Part shown: positions 60,455 through 64,000 of the stretch, one piece after another
Numbering within the stretch: position 1 is the first letter of the stretch
How the letters are laid out: each line of letters begins with the position of its first letter
Assembly: GCA_964459465.1 (NCBI GenBank)
Contig: CAYWLR010000008.1
Coordinates: forward strand, 1 to 64,000
From: CALAMC01 sp964459465
GTDB taxonomy: Bacteria > Zixibacteria > MSB-5A5 > GN15 > PGXB01
Length of the DNA: 64,000 bases
Reading direction: 5' to 3'
Translations under genes and position numbers: made by a program
The notes under the pieces: generated by a model
What the model saw: the letters and a program-made list of their open reading frames with translations, nothing else
Databases searched by the model: none
Told to the model about the DNA's origin: nothing

Positions 60455-60849
60455 TGTTTCCATCACGAATATGGCGAGAAAAAGGACAACGGTACCGCCT
60501 GGAAGCCGGGAAGTGCAAGACCTGTGGCTATATCGCCTTTCCCCCGCGTCTGATCTGCCCGGAATGCGGCGCCCGCGAGTTCGAAACAATCATACTTCCC
60601 GATACCGGAAAGCTGTTAACTTATACGGTAATCCGGGTGGCCCCTTCACAGTTCACCGATGAAGCGCCGTACGCCGTCGGCATTGCCGAATTAAGCAACG
60701 GAGTTAAGCTTATGGCGCAGGTCGTTGACTGCGACCCTGACAAGATTAAAGTGGGAATGGAGGTTAAAATTGAATTCAGGCGCATCCAGACCCATGATAC
60801 CCATGGCGTGATAAGCTACGGGTACAAGTTCGTTCCCAAGTGGTATTAA
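60454..60849 (+). CDS. DUF35 OB-fold, zinc-ribbon scaffold protein
   Basis: 131 residues. An N-terminal zinc ribbon has Cys21, Cys24, Cys35 and Cys38 (CKTCGY, CPECGA), then an OB-fold rich in strands (LLTYTVIRVAPSQFTDEAPY). DUF35 proteins bind CoA and hold thiolase and HMG-CoA synthase together. The start overlaps the thiolase stop by one base. Confidence 0.92.
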   Translation: MFPSRIWREKGQRYRLEAGKCKTCGYIAFPPRLICPECGAREFETIILPDTGKLLTYTVIRVAPSQFTDEAPYAVGIAELSNGVKLMAQVVDCDPDKIKVGMEVKIEFRRIQTHDTHGVISYGYKFVPKWY

Positions 60850-60859
60850 AATAAGACGG

Positions 60860-60893
60860 AACAGGGTCCCGGCCAAAAGTCGGGACCCTGTTT
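60860..60893 (+). terminator. Rho-independent terminator-like hairpin
   Basis: A perfect 12 bp stem AACAGGGTCCCG/CGGGACCCTGTT, a 9-base loop and then only TTC. It separates DUF35 from the carboxylase genes, so the HMG-CoA and carboxylase parts may be separate transcripts. Confidence 0.75.
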
Positions 60894-60923
60894 CATAAAG
60901 CTTGATTCTGGAATGGGAATCTT

Positions 60924-62531
60924 ATGTTTAGAATAGAATCAAAGATCAGTACTTCATCGGATATATTCAAGGAAAACGACCGCCGCAATCGCGAAGAGCA
61001 TGCCCTCTTCAAGGAACGACTGGAAAAGGTCAAACAGGGCGGACCGGAAAAGGCCCGCAAAGTGCATCTTGAACGCGGCAAACTTCTGACCCGTGATCGG
61101 GTGGCGCGTCTGTTTGATAAAAACACGCCGTTTCTGGAGTTGTCGCCGCTGGCAACGTGGGATATGTACGACAATGAAGCGCCCTGCTCCGGACTTATCA
61201 CCGGTATCGGTGTCATTCATGGCAAAGAAGTCATGGTCATCGCCAATGATGCCACCGTCAAGGGCGGCACATACTATCCCGAAACCATTCTGAAACACGC
61301 CCGTGCACAGCGTATCGCCGAAGAAAACCGCCTACCGTGCATTTATCTGGTTGACTCCGGCGGGATATTTCTGCCTTTGCAGTCGGGAGTTTTCCCCGAT
61401 AAAGACCATTTCGGCCGGATCTTCTACAATCAGGCGCGGATGTCGGCGATGGGAATTCCGCAAATATCATTGGTGCTCGGTTCCTGCACTGCGGGTGGAG
61501 CATACCTGCCGGCCATGTCCGATGAAACCGTCATCGTCCGCAAACAAGGCACGATTTTCATCGGCGGTCCGCCGCTGGTAAAAGCGGCCACGGGCGAGGA
61601 AGTCAGCGCCGAGGATCTGGGCGGAGCCGACGTGCACTGTCGTACCTCCGGCGTCTCCGACCACTACGCCCAGAACGATGAACATGCTCTGGCCATCGCC
61701 CGTAATATCGTCCAGAATCTAAATACCCGCCCCAAATTCGAGCTTGATATGTCCGAACCGGAAGATCCATATTATGATCCGGAGGAACTTTACGGCGTCG
61801 TGCCGTATGATTATCGCAAGCAGTATGACATTCGCGAACTGATCGCGCGCATCGTCGATGGCTCCCGTTTCCATGAATTCAAGGAATTGTACGGCATAAC
61901 ACTCGTCTGCGGCTTTGCCCGGATTATGGGTTACCCGGTCGGGATACTGGCCAACAACGGCGTCCTCTTTTCGGAATCATCGCTTAAAGGCGCGCATTTT
62001 ATCGAGCTTTGCACCGTCCGAAAAATCCCGCTTCTCTTTTTGCAGAATATCACCGGCTTTATCGTGGGTCGTCAGTACGAAGCCGGGGGCATTGCCCGCG
62101 ACGGGGCCAAAATGGTCCACGCCGTTGCCAACGCGCAGGTGCCAAAATTCACCGTCATCGTGGGTGGGTCGTTTGGGGCCGGCAATTATGCCATGTGCGG
62201 ACGGGGATATTTCCCGCGACTACTCTGGATGTGGCCGCAAAGCCGGATATGCGTCATGGGCGGGGAACAGGCCGCCGATGTGCTCGCGACTGTCAAAATC
62301 CGCCAGCTCGAAAAAGAAGGCAAGAAACTGACGCAGGAAGAAATCGATGACATCCGCAAACCGATTGTCGAAAAATACACGGCCGAAAGCCTGCCGTACT
62401 ATTCCACCGCCCGTCTCTGGGACGACGGTATCATCGGCATGACCGAAACGCGCGAAGCCATTGCGCTGGGGATTTCCATGTCGCTCAATCAACCGATCCC
62501 GGACCAGCGCTACGGCGTTTTCCGAATGTAG
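60924..62531 (+). CDS. mccB: methylcrotonyl-CoA carboxylase, carboxyltransferase subunit
   Basis: 535 residues. Moves carboxyl from biotin to 3-methylcrotonyl-CoA. IANDATVKGGTYYP, LPCIYLVDSGGIFLP and FYNQARMSAMGIPQI, then SCTAGGAYLPAMSDE and ATGEEVSAEDLGGADVH, follow the MCC beta subunit closely, more so than propionyl-CoA carboxylase. The next genes encode the hydratase and the biotin carboxylase subunit. Geranyl-CoA carboxylase is a less likely alternative. Confidence 0.9.
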   Translation: MFRIESKISTSSDIFKENDRRNREEHALFKERLEKVKQGGPEKARKVHLERGKLLTRDRVARLFDKNTPFLELSPLATWDMYDNEAPCSGLITGIGVIHGKEVMVIANDATVKGGTYYPETILKHARAQRIAEENRLPCIYLVDSGGIFLPLQSGVFPDKDHFGRIFYNQARMSAMGIPQISLVLGSCTAGGAYLPAMSDETVIVRKQGTIFIGGPPLVKAATGEEVSAEDLGGADVHCRTSGVSDHYAQNDEHALAIARNIVQNLNTRPKFELDMSEPEDPYYDPEELYGVVPYDYRKQYDIRELIARIVDGSRFHEFKELYGITLVCGFARIMGYPVGILANNGVLFSESSLKGAHFIELCTVRKIPLLFLQNITGFIVGRQYEAGGIARDGAKMVHAVANAQVPKFTVIVGGSFGAGNYAMCGRGYFPRLLWMWPQSRICVMGGEQAADVLATVKIRQLEKEGKKLTQEEIDDIRKPIVEKYTAESLPYYSTARLWDDGIIGMTETREAIALGISMSLNQPIPDQRYGVFRM

Positions 62532-62539
62532 ACGCGAAG

Positions 62540-63322
62540 ATGAGTTATACGACAATAAAACATAAAATAAAAGATAACGTTGCCTTTGTTTCTTTCTGCC
62601 GCCCCGACGTCCACAACGCCTTCAACGATGCCGTCATTTATGAAATGACGGATCTGTTCGACCGGCTCGACAGAGAAAAGAGTCTGCGCATTGTGGTGAT
62701 GACCGGTGAAGGCAAATCTTTCTGTGCCGGGGCCGACCTCAACTGGATGAAGCGCGTAATCTCGCAATCATTCGAGGAAAATCTCAAAGAGGCCAACGCG
62801 CTGGCCGAGCTGTTTGCCAAAATATACCACTTCCGCTGTCCGGTGATCGGCAAAATCAACGGTGCGGCTATCGGCGGGGGAGTGGGGTTTGTCGCCGTGT
62901 GTGACATCGCCATCGCCGCCGAAGCGGCCAAATTCTCGTTTTCCGAGGTCAAAATCGGCGTCGTGCCGGCCTGCATCGGGCCCTATGTCATTAAAAAAAT
63001 AGGCGAGGGCAAAGCCCGGGAGTTTTTCATCACCGGCGAACGCATGCCCGCCGAAAAAGCGCAGAAAATTGGCCTCGTTAATGTCTGCGTACCCGATAAC
63101 CGTCTCGATGACGAGATCACCGGTTTGATCAAAATGATCATGTCGTCCGGCCCTGAAGCCGTCGCTATGGCCAAGGTACTGGTTTCCAGCATCCCGGCTA
63201 TGTCCGAGGCGCAGTACAAACCATACACCGCCGAAATGATCGCCAAACTTAGAATTTCCGACGAAGGCCAGGAAGGCATGAGCGCCTTTTTGGAAAAACG
63301 TAAACCGAAATGGGTTAAATAG
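62540..63322 (+). CDS. liuC: methylglutaconyl-CoA hydratase-like (LiuC) enoyl-CoA hydratase
   Basis: 260 residues of the crotonase superfamily. SFCAGADLNWMKR and GAAIGGGVGFVAVCDIAIA form the oxyanion hole region, and FSFSEVKIGVVPACIGPYV is the pattern of AUH/LiuC enzymes. It hydrates 3-methylglutaconyl-CoA to HMG-CoA. The position between mccB and mccA supports this assignment over a general hydratase. Spacing is 8 bases upstream and 2 downstream. Confidence 0.88.
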   Translation: MSYTTIKHKIKDNVAFVSFCRPDVHNAFNDAVIYEMTDLFDRLDREKSLRIVVMTGEGKSFCAGADLNWMKRVISQSFEENLKEANALAELFAKIYHFRCPVIGKINGAAIGGGVGFVAVCDIAIAAEAAKFSFSEVKIGVVPACIGPYVIKKIGEGKAREFFITGERMPAEKAQKIGLVNVCVPDNRLDDEITGLIKMIMSSGPEAVAMAKVLVSSIPAMSEAQYKPYTAEMIAKLRISDEGQEGMSAFLEKRKPKWVK

Positions 63323-63324
63323 TC

Positions 63325-64000
63325 ATGACGGACAGATTATTCAATAAAATACTCGTAGCCAATCGCGGCGAGATCGCCGTGCGTGTCATGAATGCCTGCC
63401 GACTATTGGGGATCCCAACACTGGCGATATATTCGACAGCCGATGCCGCCGCCGTGCATCGACGATTCGCGGATGAATCGGTCGAGATCGGCCCGCCGCC
63501 GCCATTGCAGTCGTACTTATCGATAGATAAAATCATAAACGCCGCCAAAGAATACAAATGCGATGCGATACACCCCGGTTATGGCTTCCTGGCCGAAAAT
63601 CCATTGTTTCCCGATGCCTGCGAAAAGGCGGGCATTGTTTTTATCGGACCGTCGGGCAAATCGATGCGTCTTATGGGCAACAAAGTCGAAGCGCGGCGTA
63701 AAATGGTCAATGCCGGTGTACCGCTCATACCCGGCATGCAGGGGGCGGGGAGCGATTTGAAATCATTTGAGGAGGCCGCCGAAAAGGCCGGATATCCCGT
63801 CCTTATCAAGGCCGCCGCTGGCGGTGGTGGCAAGGGCATGCGCATCGTGCATGAAAAAGCTATGCTGAAAGAATCAGTCGAGGCGGCCATGCGCGAAGCT
63901 AAAAACGCGTTCGGCGATGACACCGTCTATTTGGAAAAATACATCGAAAACCCGCGCCATGTCGAGTTTCAGGTCCTGGCCGACAATCACGGACATACGA
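63325..64000 (+). CDS. mccA: biotin carboxylase subunit of acyl-CoA carboxylase (partial)
   Basis: About 225 residues are in the window; the gene runs past the end. FNKILVANRGEIAVRVMNAC is the biotin carboxylase start, HPGYGFLAENPLF and KAAAGGGGKGMRIV are the ATP-grasp loops. Its place after mccB and liuC makes it the alpha subunit of methylcrotonyl-CoA carboxylase. The BCCP biotin domain would lie downstream and is not seen. Confidence 0.88.
   Translation, partial: MTDRLFNKILVANRGEIAVRVMNACRLLGIPTLAIYSTADAAAVHRRFADESVEIGPPPPLQSYLSIDKIINAAKEYKCDAIHPGYGFLAENPLFPDACEKAGIVFIGPSGKSMRLMGNKVEARRKMVNAGVPLIPGMQGAGSDLKSFEEAAEKAGYPVLIKAAAGGGGKGMRIVHEKAMLKESVEAAMREAKNAFGDDTVYLEKYIENPRHVEFQVLADNHGHT

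Overview
The window is a Gram-negative bacterial chromosome segment, coding almost throughout and mostly on the + strand. Outer-membrane barrels of the PorV/FadL type, lipoproteins with clear lipoboxes, an Omp85-like barrel fusion and LPS-type heptose genes show a diderm. The mixture of PorV-like proteins, PEGA and FN3 lipoproteins, a GH57 glycosidase and an archaeal-type HMG-CoA synthase set suggests an uncultured FCB-group lineage (Zixibacteria-like). That placement is inference; no 16S gene is present.

Bases 1-15760 hold the end of tuf and then the complete S10-spc-alpha superoperon: rpsJ to rplQ with secY, adk, map, infA, rpmJ and rpoA, closed by a strong terminator. Many genes start with TTG or GTG, and L22, S3, L29 and L17 carry long charged C-terminal tails. 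The zinc-binding forms of S14, S4, L36 and adenylate kinase are present.

Bases 15914-21530 carry housekeeping genes (plsY, gpsA, a MerR regulator, a family 2 glycosyltransferase, surE, a LOG-like protein, acylphosphatase, apt) with three tRNAs: Pro-GGG, Pro-CGG and Arg-CCT. Directly after tRNA-Arg lies an AT-rich two-gene insert, an OLD/PARIS-type AAA ATPase and a TOPRIM-like DUF4276 protein, which is a candidate anti-phage system.

Bases 23446-36436 are mainly envelope genes: beta-barrels, FadL/PorV proteins, a TPR membrane protein, GH57, an M48 lipoprotein protease, a sugar transferase, and PEGA and FN3 proteins. Bases 36585-43938 hold a sigma54 response regulator, an NSS transporter with a tiny MetS-like partner, a divergent promoter pair built on a 12 bp inverted repeat, uppP, a GT9-GmhB fusion and amrS. 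Bases 44097-50210 are a tight three-gene operon: a gluzincin/TolB-propeller/Omp85-barrel fusion, a BamB-like lipoprotein and a HEAT-repeat protein.

Bases 50409-53886 are a chaperone cluster (hsp20, dnaK, cbpA-type dnaJ). Bases 54129-58019 are mostly minus-strand genes (mop, SH3 protein, HI0933 flavoprotein, 2H phosphoesterase, secreted protein) and one pseudogene with two in-frame stops. From 58232 to the end lie archaeal-type HMG-CoA synthase, thiolase and DUF35, followed by methylcrotonyl-CoA carboxylase and methylglutaconyl-CoA hydratase, which together connect acetyl-CoA, HMG-CoA and leucine/isovalerate metabolism.
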